Assembly (NCBI GenBank): GCA_016463095.1
Contig: JAEMSA010000005.1
Span: 1-47,441 of the forward strand
Direction: 5' to 3'
From: Candidatus Nanopelagicales bacterium
Lineage (GTDB): Bacteria > Actinomycetota > Actinomycetes > S36-B12 > UBA5976
DNA length: 47,441 bases
In this document: positions 8,253-19,096 of the stretch, piece by piece
Layout of the letters: each line of letters opens with the position of its first letter
Numbering within the stretch: the first letter of the stretch is position 1
Position numbers and translations under genes: made by a program
Notes under the pieces: model-generated
The model's database searches: none
What the model was told of the DNA's origin: nothing
The model's input: the letters and a program-made list of their open reading frames with translations, nothing else

Positions 8253-11162
8253 CTAACCTGCTTTACTAGATGACTTCTTTAGAATCTGAGCCAAGTATTG
8301 TCCTGTGTAACTACCACCGGCTTTAGCAATTTGTTCTGGTGTGCCTTCGGCAACAACTGTTCCACCTCTAAAGCCTCCTTCTGGTCCCATATCGATAACC
8401 CAATCAGCATTTTTTATAACGTCAAGATTGTGTTCAATCACAATTACAGTGTTACCTGAATCCACTAACCTTTCAAGTACTCCCAGCAGTTTTCTAACAT
8501 CTTCAAAATGTAGCCCAGTGGTTGGTTCATCCAAAACATAAATTGTTCGACCGGTACTTCTGCGTTGTAGTTCTGTAGCCAGTTTTACCCGCTGAGCTTC
8601 ACCACCAGAAAGTGTTGGTGCTGATTGTCCTAAGCGAACATAGCCAAGTCCAACATCAACCAAAGTTTTTAAATGTCTGGCGATAGCTGGAACAGATTCA
8701 AAAAAACCTAATGCTAATTCGATTGGCATATTGAGGACATCACTAATAGTTTTTCCTTTGTAATGAACCTCTAATGTGTCCCTGTTGTATCTGGCACCCT
8801 GACATATTTCACAGGGCACATAAACATCAGGTAAGAAGTTCATTTCAATTTGAATAGTTCCGTCACCAGAACATGGTTCACATCGGCCGCCTTTGACATT
8901 AAAACTGAATCGACCTGGTTGGTAACCACGAATTTTTGCTTCACTTGTTTCGGCAAACAATTTTCTAACATTGTCAAAAACACCTGTGTAGGTTGCAGGA
9001 TTACTGCGTGGTGTTCTTCCAATTGGGCTTTGGTCAACGTGTACAACTTTATCTAAATGTTTTATACCCTCAACTTTTTTGTGCTGACCTGGTACACCGC
9101 GTGCTTGCTGCAGATCTCTTGCCAAAGTTGTGTACAAAATGTCGTTAACCAGGGTTGATTTACCTGAACCACTAACCCCTGTTACTGCCACAAAAACACC
9201 TAAAGGAAATTCCACAGTTACTTTCTTTAAATTATTTTCTGCAGCTTCAACAACTCTGATCATTCGTTCTTTATCTATTGGTCTTCGCTTTTTAGGAATG
9301 ACCACACTTTTTCGACCTGAAATATAATCACCGGTAATGGATTTTTTATTGTTTTCTAATTCTTTGACTGTGCCACTTGAGACAACATAACCACCGTGTT
9401 CCCCTGCCCCTGGGCCTATATCAACAACCCAATCAGCAGCACGAATTGTTTCCTCATCGTGTTCAACCACAATAAGAGTGTTTCCTAAATTTCTTAACCG
9501 AATTAAAGTATCAATTAATTTCTTATTGTCTCTTTGGTGCAAACCAATACTTGGTTCATCAAGAACATAAAGAACTCCAACTAAACCAGAACCAATTTGT
9601 GTAGCTAAGCGAATTCTTTGTGCTTCTCCCCCAGATAAGGTCCCAGCAGCTCTATCAAGTGAAAGGTAGTCCAGACCCACATCGAGTAAGAATTGCAATC
9701 TTTCAATTACTTCTTTCAAGACTCTTTGCGCAATTGCCATTTCCCGTTTACCAAGTTTTAGTGAAGAGATGAATTCGGTTACTTCACCAATTGACATTGC
9801 ACTCATCTCTGCAATGTTTTTAGTACCAATTTTTACTGCTAGAGAAACTGGTTTTAGTCTTGCTCCTTTACAGGTTTTACAAGGCTTTTGTCTCATGAAA
9901 CCTTCTAATTGTTCACGAGCTGAATCAGAATCAGATTTCTCGTGACGGTTATGAATATTTTCTATTACTCCTTCAAACTCAGTCCAATACGATCTTTGTC
10001 TGCCATAAGAGTTTTTGTATTTAACATTAATGTTACTTTCATAACCGTAAAGTAAGGAATGTTTTACTTTTTCGGAAAGTTTATAATATGGCGTATCCAT
10101 TGAAAACTTTAGATCTTTTGCTACAGCTTCTAATAAACGTGCCCAATATCCTTCCGCAGAAGAGGTGGACCAAACCGCAATAGCGCCATCACCGATGGAT
10201 ATGTCTTTATCAGGAATTACTAAGTCTTCATCAACCTCTAAATGATTACCTAAACCACTACATTCAGGACAAGCACCAAAGGGTGAGTTGAACGAAAAAG
10301 ATCTAGGTTCAAGTTGATCAAAAGATATCTCACAGTTGGTACAAGCCAAGTGTTCTGAATAAACTTTTTCTTTATTTTTTGATTTTGCTGGTTCATCAAC
10401 AAAATCTAAAACCACGGTTCCGTTTGCCAATCTTAAAGCTGTTTCAACAGAATCTGTGATTCGTTGTCTTGATTCAGCTTTAACACTTAAACGGTCAACC
10501 ACAACATCTATATTGTGTTTTTCTTGCTTCTTTAAGGCGGGCACTTCAGTCAAAGCGTAAGTTTCGCCATCTATTCTGGCACGGGAGAACCCTTGGGCTT
10601 GTAGTTCTTTGAACAGATCTTGATATTCACCTTTACGTCCACGTATTACTGGTGCCAGTACTTGAAATTTAGTTCCAGCTGTTAGTTCCAGAACTTGATC
10701 AACTATTTGTTGTGGATTTTGTCTATGTATAACTTCGCCACACTTAGGACAATGTGGAGTTCCTGCTCTGGCAAACAACAATCTCAAATAATCATGAACT
10801 TCGGTTATGGTGCCCACAGTTGAACGTGGATTTCGATTTGTTGATTTCTGATCTATAGATACCGCCGGTGATAAACCTTCAATGAAATCAACATCAGGTT
10901 TATCCATTTGGCCTAAGAATTGGCGCGCGTAAGCTGAAAGACTTTCCACATATCTTCTTTGACCTTCAGCAAAAATTGTGTCAAATGCTAGTGATGATTT
11001 ACCCGAACCTGATAATCCTGTGAAAACAATTAGTGCATCTCGAGGTAACTCTAAGGACACATCTTTGAGGTTGTGTTCTCTTGCCCCACGAACAATTAAT
11101 TTATCTGCAACAGCTGAACCGTGTCTCTTGGTTTCTGTTTTTTGAGGAGTTGTTGCAGTCAT
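8253..11162 (-). CDS. uvrA: Excinuclease ABC subunit A
   Basis: DNA-damage-recognition ATPase of nucleotide excision repair, which loads UvrB. It contains two ABC-type ATPase modules: Walker [13 protein letters not shown] near residue 50 with signature [12 protein letters not shown], and [13 protein letters not shown] near 660 with [12 protein letters not shown]. Zinc-binding Cys pairs are visible (CTNCEI and CPECSGLG in the first half, CEPCSGDG and [10 protein letters not shown] in the second), plus an extra CPKCG pair in the UvrB-binding region. The 969-residue length is typical. The gene lies between TerC and uvrC; 28 bp and 2 bp spacers suggest a shared transcript. I see no LexA-type operator upstream. 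Confidence 0.98.
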   Translation of the reverse strand: MTATTPQKTETKRHGSAVADKLIVRGAREHNLKDVSLELPRDALIVFTGLSGSGKSSLAFDTIFAEGQRRYVESLSAYARQFLGQMDKPDVDFIEGLSPAVSIDQKSTNRNPRSTVGTITEVHDYLRLLFARAGTPHCPKCGEVIHRQNPQQIVDQVLELTAGTKFQVLAPVIRGRKGEYQDLFKELQAQGFSRARIDGETYALTEVPALKKQEKHNIDVVVDRLSVKAESRQRITDSVETALRLANGTVVLDFVDEPAKSKNKEKVYSEHLACTNCEISFDQLEPRSFSFNSPFGACPECSGLGNHLEVDEDLVIPDKDISIGDGAIAVWSTSSAEGYWARLLEAVAKDLKFSMDTPYYKLSEKVKHSLLYGYESNINVKYKNSYGRQRSYWTEFEGVIENIHNRHEKSDSDSAREQLEGFMRQKPCKTCKGARLKPVSLAVKIGTKNIAEMSAMSIGEVTEFISSLKLGKREMAIAQRVLKEVIERLQFLLDVGLDYLSLDRAAGTLSGGEAQRIRLATQIGSGLVGVLYVLDEPSIGLHQRDNKKLIDTLIRLRNLGNTLIVVEHDEETIRAADWVVDIGPGAGEHGGYVVSSGTVKELENNKKSITGDYISGRKSVVIPKKRRPIDKERMIRVVEAAENNLKKVTVEFPLGVFVAVTGVSGSGKSTLVNDILYTTLARDLQQARGVPGQHKKVEGIKHLDKVVHVDQSPIGRTPRSNPATYTGVFDNVRKLFAETSEAKIRGYQPGRFSFNVKGGRCEPCSGDGTIQIEMNFLPDVYVPCEICQGARYNRDTLEVHYKGKTISDVLNMPIELALGFFESVPAIARHLKTLVDVGLGYVRLGQSAPTLSGGEAQRVKLATELQRRSTGRTIYVLDEPTTGLHFEDVRKLLGVLERLVDSGNTVIVIEHNLDVIKNADWVIDMGPEGGFRGGTVVAEGTPEQIAKAGGSYTGQYLAQILKKSSSKAG

Positions 11163-11190
11163 TTAACAAAGATTACTTCTTAAGCGTTAG

Positions 11191-12216
11191 TTACGCTTGT
11201 TCAACGTCTGGATGATCCCTTTTTATGTCGGCAATTGCTGAGCCGGCTGCTTTTTGGCCTGGCTTGTGCGCAAGTTCGGGATGAAGCTTTGTTTGGCGAA
11301 GAGAGGCAAAAACCGTAATTGCTAACACACCAATAATCACAGCTAAGGAAATCGGAGTGGTAATTTCGGGAGCCGACTTGAACCCGTTTTCATGTGCTGC
11401 GTGCAGGATTAGTTTTATTCCAATAAAACCTAAAATAACTGACAAGCCGTATGAAAGATAAATTAATCGGTCTAATAAACCATCCAACATGAAATACATT
11501 TGACGAAGTCCCATTAAAGCGAAAGCATTTGCGGTGAAAACAATATACGGATCTTCTGTCAAACCAAAAATTGCTGGAATAGAATCTAGTGCAAACAAGA
11601 TATCGGTGGTAAATATTGCGATCATGACCACAAATAATGGCGTGAAATATTTTTTACCATCAATTTTTACCCTAAAAGCACCTTCGTGATATTTCGGGGT
11701 AACTGGCAAATACTTTTCGGCTAATTTAAGAACCTTATTTTGGGATGGGTCACTTTCGGTTCCATGATTGGAAGCTAATTTATAGGCGGTGTAAAGCAGG
11801 AAAGCACCAAACAGGAAAAATATCCATGAGAATTTAGCAATAGCTGCTGCACCCACAATTATGAACAAGAATCTTAAGACAAGTGCACCAATTATCCCTA
11901 CCTGTAAAACTTCTTGCTGATATATAGCAGGAACTGCGAAAGCAGAAAGAATAATTACAAACACAAATAAATTATCAACACTTAAACTGTATTCAGTTAT
12001 CCAGCCAGCAAAAAATTCCACACCAGATGCTTGACCTTTTACTAACCAAATTCCGATACCAAAAAGAATTGCTGCACTGATATAAACAACAACCCAAATG
12101 GCAGCTTCGCGAAATTTAACTACATGAGGATGTTTCTTGGCATAAATAAATTCAGCGGTGTAAACAGCAAAAAATGCTGAGACTGTGACTATCCATACCC
12201 AAAGTGGCTCTTCCAT
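11191..12216 (-). CDS. TerC/Alx family integral membrane protein
   Basis: A 341-residue multi-pass membrane protein with about eight to nine hydrophobic helices. Family-typical motifs are EFFAGWITEYSLSVDNLFVFV (acidic residues within the membrane), FTTDILFALDSIPAIFGLTEDP and FALMGLRQMYFMLDGLLDR. TerC/Alx proteins have been linked to metal-ion (notably manganese) export and to tellurium-ion resistance; the substrate here cannot be read from sequence. The C-terminal tail (AHKPGQKAAGSAIADIKRDHPDVEQA) is hydrophilic and probably cytoplasmic. It sits between uvrB and uvrA, a position also seen in other actinobacteria, perhaps for expression rather than a repair role. Confidence 0.88.
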   Translation of the reverse strand: MEEPLWVWIVTVSAFFAVYTAEFIYAKKHPHVVKFREAAIWVVVYISAAILFGIGIWLVKGQASGVEFFAGWITEYSLSVDNLFVFVIILSAFAVPAIYQQEVLQVGIIGALVLRFLFIIVGAAAIAKFSWIFFLFGAFLLYTAYKLASNHGTESDPSQNKVLKLAEKYLPVTPKYHEGAFRVKIDGKKYFTPLFVVMIAIFTTDILFALDSIPAIFGLTEDPYIVFTANAFALMGLRQMYFMLDGLLDRLIYLSYGLSVILGFIGIKLILHAAHENGFKSAPEITTPISLAVIIGVLAITVFASLRQTKLHPELAHKPGQKAAGSAIADIKRDHPDVEQA

Positions 12217-12233
12217 ATATTTAACCTAGCCGA

Positions 12234-14297
12234 TTAGGCATGGCCGGCAGCGACCATCTGGCGCAATTCTTTTTTAAGTTCGTGAATTTCGTCACGGTAC
12301 CTGGCAGCCAATTCAAAATTCAATTCAGAGGCAGACAATTTCATTTGGGCGGTCAGTTCGGTTATTAAATCAGCTAAATCTTGGGCTGGGCTTAGGCCAT
12401 CTTTTTTGTCTTTGCGTAACTTTTTGATCGACATGGCTTCTTCTAGGACCTGCTCAGTATCTGCGTCTTCTTTGATTATCGAATCATTAATATCTGAAAT
12501 CTTCTTACGTAAAGGTGTGGGATCAATTCCGTTTGCCAGGTTATGGGCCACTTGTTTTTCGCGGCGTCGGTTTGTTTCTTCAAGAGCTTTTTTCATTGAC
12601 TTAGTTATATTGTCGGCATACATAATTACTTTGCCGTCAACATTTCGAGCGGCACGACCAATAGTTTGGATTAGTGATTTATCTGATCTCAAAAATCCTT
12701 CCTTATCCGCGTCCAATATCGCCACTAAGGACACTTCAGGTAAATCTAATCCTTCTCGCAAAAGGTTAATTCCAACTAAACAATCAAATTCGCCAATTCT
12801 TAAACCTCTCAATAATTCGACTCTTTTCAAAGTGTCTATTTCTGAATGCAAATATCTGACTCTCATATCTTGTTCCAAAAAGTAATCTGTTAAATCTTCG
12901 GACATCTTTTTTGTCAAAGTGGTAACTAAAGTTCTTTGACCTTTTTCAGCTCTGATCTTTATCTCGTGTACTAAGTCATCAATTTGACCTTTTGTGGGTC
13001 TGACTTCAACTTCGGGATCAACTAATCCTGTTGGTCTAATTACTTGTTCGACAACTGATGTTACTTTTCCTAATTCGTAAGGTCCAGGAGTCGCAGACAA
13101 ATAAACAGTTTGTCCAACCCTTTCTTCAAATTCAGCAAATCGTAAGGGACGATTATCCATTGCACTTGGTAAGCGAAAACCGTATTCAACCAAAGTTCTC
13201 TTACGCGAGGCATCCCCTTCATACATTCCCCCAATTTGAGGAACTGCAACATGTGATTCATCAATTACTAACAAAAAATCTTCAGGAAAATAATCCAACA
13301 AACAATTAGGTGCACTTCCTGGGGCTCTATCATCAAAGTAGCGAGAATAGTTTTCAATTCCTGAACAAAAACCTAATTCTCTGATCATTTCCAGATCAAA
13401 AGCGGTACGCATTTTTATTCGTTGAGCTTCCAATAGTTTATTTTGACTTTCTAGTTCTTGTACTCTATGCATTAATTCAACTTCAATACCTGATAAAGCT
13501 TTTGCAGTTTGTTCTGGACTAGCCACATAATGTGAGGCTGGGAAAATAAACATTTCCTCATCATCGGTCAAAATTTCACCAGTCAAAGGATGCAAAGTCA
13601 TAATTCTTTCAATCTCATCACCAAACATTTCAACTCTCACCGGGTGTTCTTCATAAGCCGGATAAATTTCGACAGTGTCTCCCCTAACCCGGAAGGTACC
13701 TCTTTCAAACGCATAATCATTTCTTGTGTATTGAATGCTAACTAATTGTCGAAGTAATTTATCTCTGGAAAAATCTTGATTCTTACGAATTCGAACAGCT
13801 TGTTTGACATATTCCTCAGGTGTTCCTAAACCATAAATACATGAAACCGTGGCTACCACCACGACGTCACGTCGTGTTAGTAATGAACTGGTGGCCGAAT
13901 GCCTGAGTCTTTCGACTTCCTCATTAATACTCGAATCTTTTTCGATGAAAGTGTCGGTCTGGGGCACATATGCTTCTGGTTGGTAATAGTCGTAATAAGA
14001 AACAAAATATTCAACAGCGTTATTGGGTAACATTTCACGCAATTCATTAGCAATTTGTGCAGCTAAGGTTTTATTTGGTTCAATAATCAATGTGGGTCTT
14101 TGTAATTTTTCAATTAACCAAGCAGTAGTTGCTGACTTACCTGTTCCAGTTGCTCCTAGTAAAACAATGTCTTTCTCACCATTGCGTATACGTTGTTCGA
14201 GATCCTTAATCGCTGCAGGTTGGTCTCCGGCAGGTTGGTAATCGGCTACAACCTTAAAAGGCGCAACTGTTCTTATTAAATCGTTTACTGGTCTCAT
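12234..14297 (-). CDS. uvrB: Excinuclease ABC subunit B
   Basis: Helicase-like core of nucleotide excision repair, which receives the lesion from UvrA and recruits UvrC. It has Walker [13 protein letters not shown] near residue 45, the beta-hairpin [20 protein letters not shown] that probes the DNA strand, the DESHV box in [14 protein letters not shown], helicase motifs V and VI ([35 protein letters not shown]), and a C-terminal UVR coiled coil ([21 protein letters not shown]) matching the one in UvrC. The 687-residue length is normal. Its ATG abuts the coaE stop, so it is probably coupled to coaE translation. Confidence 0.98.
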   Translation of the reverse strand: MRPVNDLIRTVAPFKVVADYQPAGDQPAAIKDLEQRIRNGEKDIVLLGATGTGKSATTAWLIEKLQRPTLIIEPNKTLAAQIANELREMLPNNAVEYFVSYYDYYQPEAYVPQTDTFIEKDSSINEEVERLRHSATSSLLTRRDVVVVATVSCIYGLGTPEEYVKQAVRIRKNQDFSRDKLLRQLVSIQYTRNDYAFERGTFRVRGDTVEIYPAYEEHPVRVEMFGDEIERIMTLHPLTGEILTDDEEMFIFPASHYVASPEQTAKALSGIEVELMHRVQELESQNKLLEAQRIKMRTAFDLEMIRELGFCSGIENYSRYFDDRAPGSAPNCLLDYFPEDFLLVIDESHVAVPQIGGMYEGDASRKRTLVEYGFRLPSAMDNRPLRFAEFEERVGQTVYLSATPGPYELGKVTSVVEQVIRPTGLVDPEVEVRPTKGQIDDLVHEIKIRAEKGQRTLVTTLTKKMSEDLTDYFLEQDMRVRYLHSEIDTLKRVELLRGLRIGEFDCLVGINLLREGLDLPEVSLVAILDADKEGFLRSDKSLIQTIGRAARNVDGKVIMYADNITKSMKKALEETNRRREKQVAHNLANGIDPTPLRKKISDINDSIIKEDADTEQVLEEAMSIKKLRKDKKDGLSPAQDLADLITELTAQMKLSASELNFELAARYRDEIHELKKELRQMVAAGHA

Positions 14298-14894
14298 TTA
14301 AGACTGATATTTTCTTTCTTGTAGTGTTTGCCATATTTTTTGCACATCTGCTTCCAATTGCTCGAGGCTGCCATCATTTACAATTAGAAAATCTGCTGCT
14401 GCTTTGCGGGCTTCGTCATCAACTTGTTTAGCCATTCTAGCTTTTGCTTGCTCCAGATTTATTCCATTATCAACTAATCTTGCCAAACGATTCTTCTCAC
14501 TTGAAATAACGATAACTAAGAAATCATAAATTGATTGCATTTGTTTTTCAAGCAGCAATGGTACTTCGTTTACTATTATAGTTTCAGGTGTTTGTTTATC
14601 CATTATTTCATTTGTTTTATCCCTCACCAAAGGGTGGATAATGTTTTCTAAATCCTTTAAAGCCTTATCGTCACTAAAAACAATTTGGGCAAGTTTGGTC
14701 CGATCAATATTTTGGTCTTGATCAACAATTTCGGAACCAAATAAGGCTACAACTTTTTGAAATCCGGGTGAGTCATGTTCAATGACTTGTCTGGCTAACT
14801 GATCTGCGCGGATAATTACCGCACCTTTTTTTGAAAACAAGTCAGCAACGGTGCTTTTTCCAGCACCGATGCCGCCTGTTAATCCAACTTTCAT
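14298..14894 (-). CDS. coaE: Dephospho-CoA kinase
   Basis: Last step of coenzyme A synthesis: ATP-dependent phosphorylation of the ribose 3'-hydroxyl of dephospho-CoA. The P-loop GLTGGIGAGKSTVADLF is at residues 4-20, followed by IIRADQLARQVIEHDSPGF (substrate-binding Asp) and the lid/core strings IVNEVPLLLEKQM and FLIVNDGSLEQLEADV. At 198 residues it is a single-domain kinase; some actinobacterial CoaE proteins carry a C-terminal GrpB-like extension, which is absent. It lies 19 bp after rpsA and abuts uvrB. The rpsA-coaE-uvrB linkage is conserved in actinobacteria. Confidence 0.96.
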   Translation of the reverse strand: MKVGLTGGIGAGKSTVADLFSKKGAVIIRADQLARQVIEHDSPGFQKVVALFGSEIVDQDQNIDRTKLAQIVFSDDKALKDLENIIHPLVRDKTNEIMDKQTPETIIVNEVPLLLEKQMQSIYDFLVIVISSEKNRLARLVDNGINLEQAKARMAKQVDDEARKAAADFLIVNDGSLEQLEADVQKIWQTLQERKYQS

Positions 14895-14913
14895 GTTGGC
14901 TTTTAAATCTGAA

Positions 14914-16266
14914 CTAGTTTGAATCTAATTTGTCGCTTAAAGCGGCAAGATCAGGGTTAGCAACTTTTCCATCTTTTTCATCTTGCCATTTGGCAAGTGC
15001 GTCAGAATATTGCTTTTCCCATTCTTTCTTTTGATCTTCAAAACCAGATTTCCATTCGCCAGTTTCAGGATTGAATCCTTCTGGTCCAATGTATTTTCCA
15101 GCAGAATCGTAAGCAGGTGGCATGCCATAGGAATACGGATCAAACGAAGCTCTTGCTTCACCTGTTTCGCCAGCTTGCTTAACAGAAAGAGAAATTCTTC
15201 TGCGTTCCAAATCAATGTCAATGATTTTCACAGTGACTTCTTGATTTACTTGCACAACTTGTTCAGGGATTTCTACTTGATTATCTGAAAGTTCAGAAAT
15301 GTGTACAAGTCCTTCGATACCATCAGCAACTCGGATGAATGCTCCGAATGGAACAAGTTTGGTAACTTTTCCAGGAACAACTTGGTTTATCTGATGTGAT
15401 CTTGAGAATTGTTGCCATGGATCTTCTTGAGTTGATTTCAAGGAAAGAGAAACTCTTTCACGTTCCATATCAACTTCTAGTACTTCCACAGTTACTTCTT
15501 GGCCAACTTCAACAACTTCTGAAGGATGTTCAATGTGTTTCCATGACAATTCAGAAACGTGAACCAAACCATCAACTCCACCTAAGTCAACGAAAGCACC
15601 AAAGTTAACAATGCTCGATATTTGACCGGTACGAATTTGACCTTTTTGTAATTGGTTTAAGAATGTGGAACGAACAGCAGATTGTGTTTGCTCTAACCAA
15701 GCACGACGAGATAACACAACATTGTTGCGATTCTTATCTAGTTCAATAATTTTAGCTTCAATATCTTTACCAATATATGGAGTTAAATCTCTTACTCTAC
15801 GCATTTCAACCAAAGATGCGGGTAAGAATCCTCGAAGACCAATATCAACAATCAAGCCACCCTTAACAACTTCGATGACATGACCTTTAACAATTCCATC
15901 TTCATTTTTAACTTTTTCGATGTCGCCCCAAGCTCTTTCATATTGAGCTCTCTTTTTGGAAAGAATTAAGCGACCTTCTTTGTCTTCTTTTTGTAACACT
16001 AAAGCTTCAATTCGATCACCTGGTTTAACGATTTCACTTGGATCGATGTCGTGCTTTATGGAAAGTTCACGGGAAGGAATAACACCTTCTGTTTTGTAAC
16101 CGATATCTAAAAGAACTTCATCACGGTCAATTTTAACAACTATTCCTGAGACAAGGTCTCCATCGTTAAAATACTTTATGGTCGCATCAATTGCGATTAA
16201 TAATTCTTCTGGTGTTCCAATATCATTTACTGCCACGATCGGACTTGCGCTAGTAGTTGAGGTCAT
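14914..16266 (-). CDS. rpsA: 30S ribosomal protein S1
   Basis: RNA-binding ribosomal protein that helps recruit mRNAs with weak Shine-Dalgarno sites. Four S1 domains follow in order: SGIVVKIDRDEVLLDIGYKTEG (about 40-105), KGHVIEVVKGGLIVDIGLRGFLP (about 125-190), RTGQISSIVNFGAFVDLGGVDG (about 210-280) and PGKVTKLVPFGAFIRVADGIEG (about 295-365). E. coli has six, and actinobacteria usually four. A Tyr/Trp/Asp/Glu-rich tail of about 80 residues follows, of unknown role. Many genes in this window have poor SDs, which fits a need for S1. The 80-bp leader holds a 6-bp stem hairpin. Confidence 0.96.
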   Translation of the reverse strand: MTSTTSASPIVAVNDIGTPEELLIAIDATIKYFNDGDLVSGIVVKIDRDEVLLDIGYKTEGVIPSRELSIKHDIDPSEIVKPGDRIEALVLQKEDKEGRLILSKKRAQYERAWGDIEKVKNEDGIVKGHVIEVVKGGLIVDIGLRGFLPASLVEMRRVRDLTPYIGKDIEAKIIELDKNRNNVVLSRRAWLEQTQSAVRSTFLNQLQKGQIRTGQISSIVNFGAFVDLGGVDGLVHVSELSWKHIEHPSEVVEVGQEVTVEVLEVDMERERVSLSLKSTQEDPWQQFSRSHQINQVVPGKVTKLVPFGAFIRVADGIEGLVHISELSDNQVEIPEQVVQVNQEVTVKIIDIDLERRRISLSVKQAGETGEARASFDPYSYGMPPAYDSAGKYIGPEGFNPETGEWKSGFEDQKKEWEKQYSDALAKWQDEKDGKVANPDLAALSDKLDSN

Positions 16267-16286
16267 TTACTTCTTCTCTATAGTGA

Positions 16287-16301
16287 CTCGGACCTTCCGA
16301 G
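16287..16301 (-). terminator. Short hairpin in the polA-rpsA spacer
   Basis: CTCGGA and TCCGAG form a perfect 6-bp GC-rich stem with a 3-nt loop, about 21 nt upstream of the rpsA ATG. No T-run follows on the minus strand, so a classic intrinsic terminator for polA is unlikely. An rpsA leader element or processing site is as likely. Confidence 0.35.
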
Positions 16302-16346
16302 CCTGTGTAAAGATTAGTTGAACCTGATTTGGCCTCATCTAAGTGG

Positions 16347-19022
16347 CTAGTGTGCAGCCTCATCCCACGAAGAACCCACACCAATTGATACATCTAATGG
16401 AACCAAAAGTGAAGCAGCTTTTGCCATAGCTGTTCGAGCAAGTTTCTCTACCTGGTCTTTCTCCCCTTTGGCAACTTCGAAAACCAATTCGTCATGAACC
16501 TGCAAGAGCAATCTTGATTGCAATTTTTCACTCTTTAACAGCGCATCAGCATTCAGCATCGCGTTTTTAACAATATCTGCGGCACTTCCTTGTATTGGAG
16601 CATTTAGTGCCATACGTTCAGCCATTTCTCTTCTCTGACGATCAGGATTGGTTAGGTCTGGAAAATATCTTCTTCGCCCCATAATTGTTTCGGTGTAGCC
16701 AAGTTTTCTTGCAACCTCAACGACTTCTGCTAAATAATCTCTGACACCCCCAAATCTTTTGAAGTATTCATCCATCAATTTTTGAGCAGCACCAACTTCT
16801 ATATCTAAGGATTGGCTTAGTCCGTATGCGCCCATGCCGTAAGCCAATCCATAAGAGATGGCTTTTATTTGTCTTCTTAGTTCTGCATCAACTTCAGCTG
16901 GTTTGACACCAAATACTAAGGAAGCAGAAGTTGTGTGTAAATCTTCACCAGATTTGAAAGCCTCAATAAGACCAGGATCTTTTGAAAGATGAGCCATAAT
17001 ACGCATTTCAATTTGACTGTAATCAGCAGTTAGTAAACACTCATAATCTTGGGCTGAAATAAAACAATCTCTGATTCTTTTACCTTGATCTGTCCTGATT
17101 GGAATATTTTGCATATTTGGTTCAGTGCTGGAAAGGCGTCCTGTAGAGGTAACTGTTTGATTAAACGTGGTGTGAATTCGATTATCTTTTGCAGCCAAGG
17201 GGATTAAGGAAACAACGGTTTGCTTTAATTTCGTAATATCTCGCCAACTTAATATTGAGGAAAGCACAGGATCTTTTGTCTTAGCGAACAGATCCATTAA
17301 GCCTTCAGCGTCTGTGGTAAAACCTGTTTTGGTTTTCTTGGTTTTCGGTAATTTTCTTTCGTCAAACAGAACTGTCTGTAGCTGTTTGGGTGAACCCATA
17401 TTGAATTCATGACCTACAATTTTGAATGCATCCTTCTCGAAACCATTGGCTAATTTCTCAAATTCAGTTGATAAATTATTGAGCTTATTCATATCTACGG
17501 CGATTCCAGTAACTTCCATCTCTGCTAAGACTTTCACTAAAGGAAGCTCAAGTTCTTCTAATAATTTACTTAATTTTTTCTCTTCAATTTGGGGCATAAG
17601 TGCGAAGTGAAGTTGATAAATGGCGTTTGCTCTCTTGGCTAAACCTTCTACATTTAAAGAATCATCCCCCAGTGCTAATTGACCATCATTTTCATTAGCA
17701 AGTTCTGGCACAAATCCCAGGACTCTCATGGCAACATCTTCTAGTTCATAGCTTCTTAGACCTGGATTTACCAAATAAGCACTAATTTCGGTATCGGCAA
17801 GTAGACCTTTAAATTCAATTTTCTTACTTAGCGCTATCTGGTAAAAGTCTTTTGCGTTGTGAACAATTTTTTGTTTACTGTTATCGGTAAGTAATTCGAT
17901 TAGAGCATTTTTATCTTCAGCAGAAAGCTCTTCGTCACTAAAGGCTATTCCTGAATTGGAATTGGCTAAGCCCCACGCAATACTTGTAATATTTTGTGCA
18001 AACCCTTCAGATTGCACATCAAGTGCTATTGCTTCCCCGGCATGAGTTGTAATCCATTTCTTCAATTCCCCCGACTTATAAGTTGTGACTTGAAACGAAC
18101 TAGCACTACTTTTCTTGACTGATTGCTTCGCAACAACACTATTTCCGAGTAAACGCTCTCTTAAAGACTTGAATTCAAGTTCAGTGAAAACTTTATTTAC
18201 TTCATCAACATCTGGGCCCTTCACGGCTAATAGATCCACAGATATATCAAGTGAAACATCTTTAACTAATTCAGTCATTTTTCGGTTTAGTTTCACTTGA
18301 TCAATATTTGCTCTTAAAGCTTCCCCAACTTTTCCAGATATTTGATCAGCGTGCTTAATCAACTCATCTAAATTACCGTATTCCTTTATCCATTTAACAG
18401 CTGTTTTTTCACCTACACTCGGAACCGATGGCAAATTATCTGAAGGATCACCTCGCAATGCTGCAAAGTCTGGGTATTGTGCAGGTGTTAATTCATATTT
18501 ATCTAACACAGCTTGCGGAGTCATACGTGCAATATCTGAAACACCTTTACGCGCATATAAAACTGTTATTGAGTCATTTACTAATTGATAGGAATCTCTA
18601 TCTCCAGTAAGAATTGAAACTCTCATGCCTTTTTTCTCACCCTGTTTAGCCAAAGTGGCGATGATGTCATCAGCTTCAAAACCTTTTACTTGTATTCCAG
18701 GAATTTGCATCGCTTTTATCACTTCAGTAATCAAGGGCAGTTGTGATCTAAATTCGTCAGGACTTTTTGCTCTATTTGCCTTGTACTCAGGAAACATCTC
18801 TTTTCGAAAAGTTTCTCTTGAAACATCAAAAGCAATTGCTAAATGAGTTGGTTTTTCATCTTTAATTGCATTGATGAGCATTGAGGTAAAACCAAAGACT
18901 GCGTTTGTGGGCTGACCTGAACTGGTTGCGAAATTGTCCAATGGCAATGCATAAAAAGCTCTATAAGCCAAAGAATGACCATCAACTAGTAATAAATGTT
19001 CGGGGTGTTTCATCTCAACCAT
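16347..19022 (-). CDS. polA: DNA polymerase I (5' nuclease and polymerase; proofreading site degenerate)
   Basis: Fills repair patches and removes RNA primers. Domains: 5' nuclease (LLVDGHSLAYRAFYALP, GFEADDIIATLA, ILTGDRDSYQL; residues about 1-290), a 3'-5' exonuclease-like fold (about 305-480), and the polymerase with motif A (LTADYSQIEMRIMAHLS), motif B (RRQIKAISYGLAYG) and motif C (LLQVHDELVFEV). The exonuclease residues are mostly lost: DxE reads ALDVQ, and the later acidic positions appear as HNAKDF and ANAIYQLH. Motif B has Tyr where E. coli and Taq have Phe, as in mycobacterial Pol I. The track ORF starts at 19067; I prefer the ATG at 19022, behind AGGA with 8 nt spacing. The thioesterase gene diverges upstream. 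Confidence 0.97.
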   Translation of the reverse strand: MVEMKHPEHLLLVDGHSLAYRAFYALPLDNFATSSGQPTNAVFGFTSMLINAIKDEKPTHLAIAFDVSRETFRKEMFPEYKANRAKSPDEFRSQLPLITEVIKAMQIPGIQVKGFEADDIIATLAKQGEKKGMRVSILTGDRDSYQLVNDSITVLYARKGVSDIARMTPQAVLDKYELTPAQYPDFAALRGDPSDNLPSVPSVGEKTAVKWIKEYGNLDELIKHADQISGKVGEALRANIDQVKLNRKMTELVKDVSLDISVDLLAVKGPDVDEVNKVFTELEFKSLRERLLGNSVVAKQSVKKSSASSFQVTTYKSGELKKWITTHAGEAIALDVQSEGFAQNITSIAWGLANSNSGIAFSDEELSAEDKNALIELLTDNSKQKIVHNAKDFYQIALSKKIEFKGLLADTEISAYLVNPGLRSYELEDVAMRVLGFVPELANENDGQLALGDDSLNVEGLAKRANAIYQLHFALMPQIEEKKLSKLLEELELPLVKVLAEMEVTGIAVDMNKLNNLSTEFEKLANGFEKDAFKIVGHEFNMGSPKQLQTVLFDERKLPKTKKTKTGFTTDAEGLMDLFAKTKDPVLSSILSWRDITKLKQTVVSLIPLAAKDNRIHTTFNQTVTSTGRLSSTEPNMQNIPIRTDQGKRIRDCFISAQDYECLLTADYSQIEMRIMAHLSKDPGLIEAFKSGEDLHTTSASLVFGVKPAEVDAELRRQIKAISYGLAYGMGAYGLSQSLDIEVGAAQKLMDEYFKRFGGVRDYLAEVVEVARKLGYTETIMGRRRYFPDLTNPDRQRREMAERMALNAPIQGSAADIVKNAMLNADALLKSEKLQSRLLLQVHDELVFEVAKGEKDQVEKLARTAMAKAASLLVPLDVSIGVGSSWDEAAH

Positions 19023-19096
19023 AAGTGTGATCCTAGGCTTGCGATATGGCAAATAGTGATGGCGCACCGCAAAATAAAACTCGCTCTGAGATAGCT

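Noticed and set aside
12406-12885. 159-codon plus-strand ORF opposite uvrB
   Set aside because: Lies entirely antisense to a conserved part of uvrB, has low-complexity Ser/Ile/Leu composition and no family resemblance; a shadow ORF.
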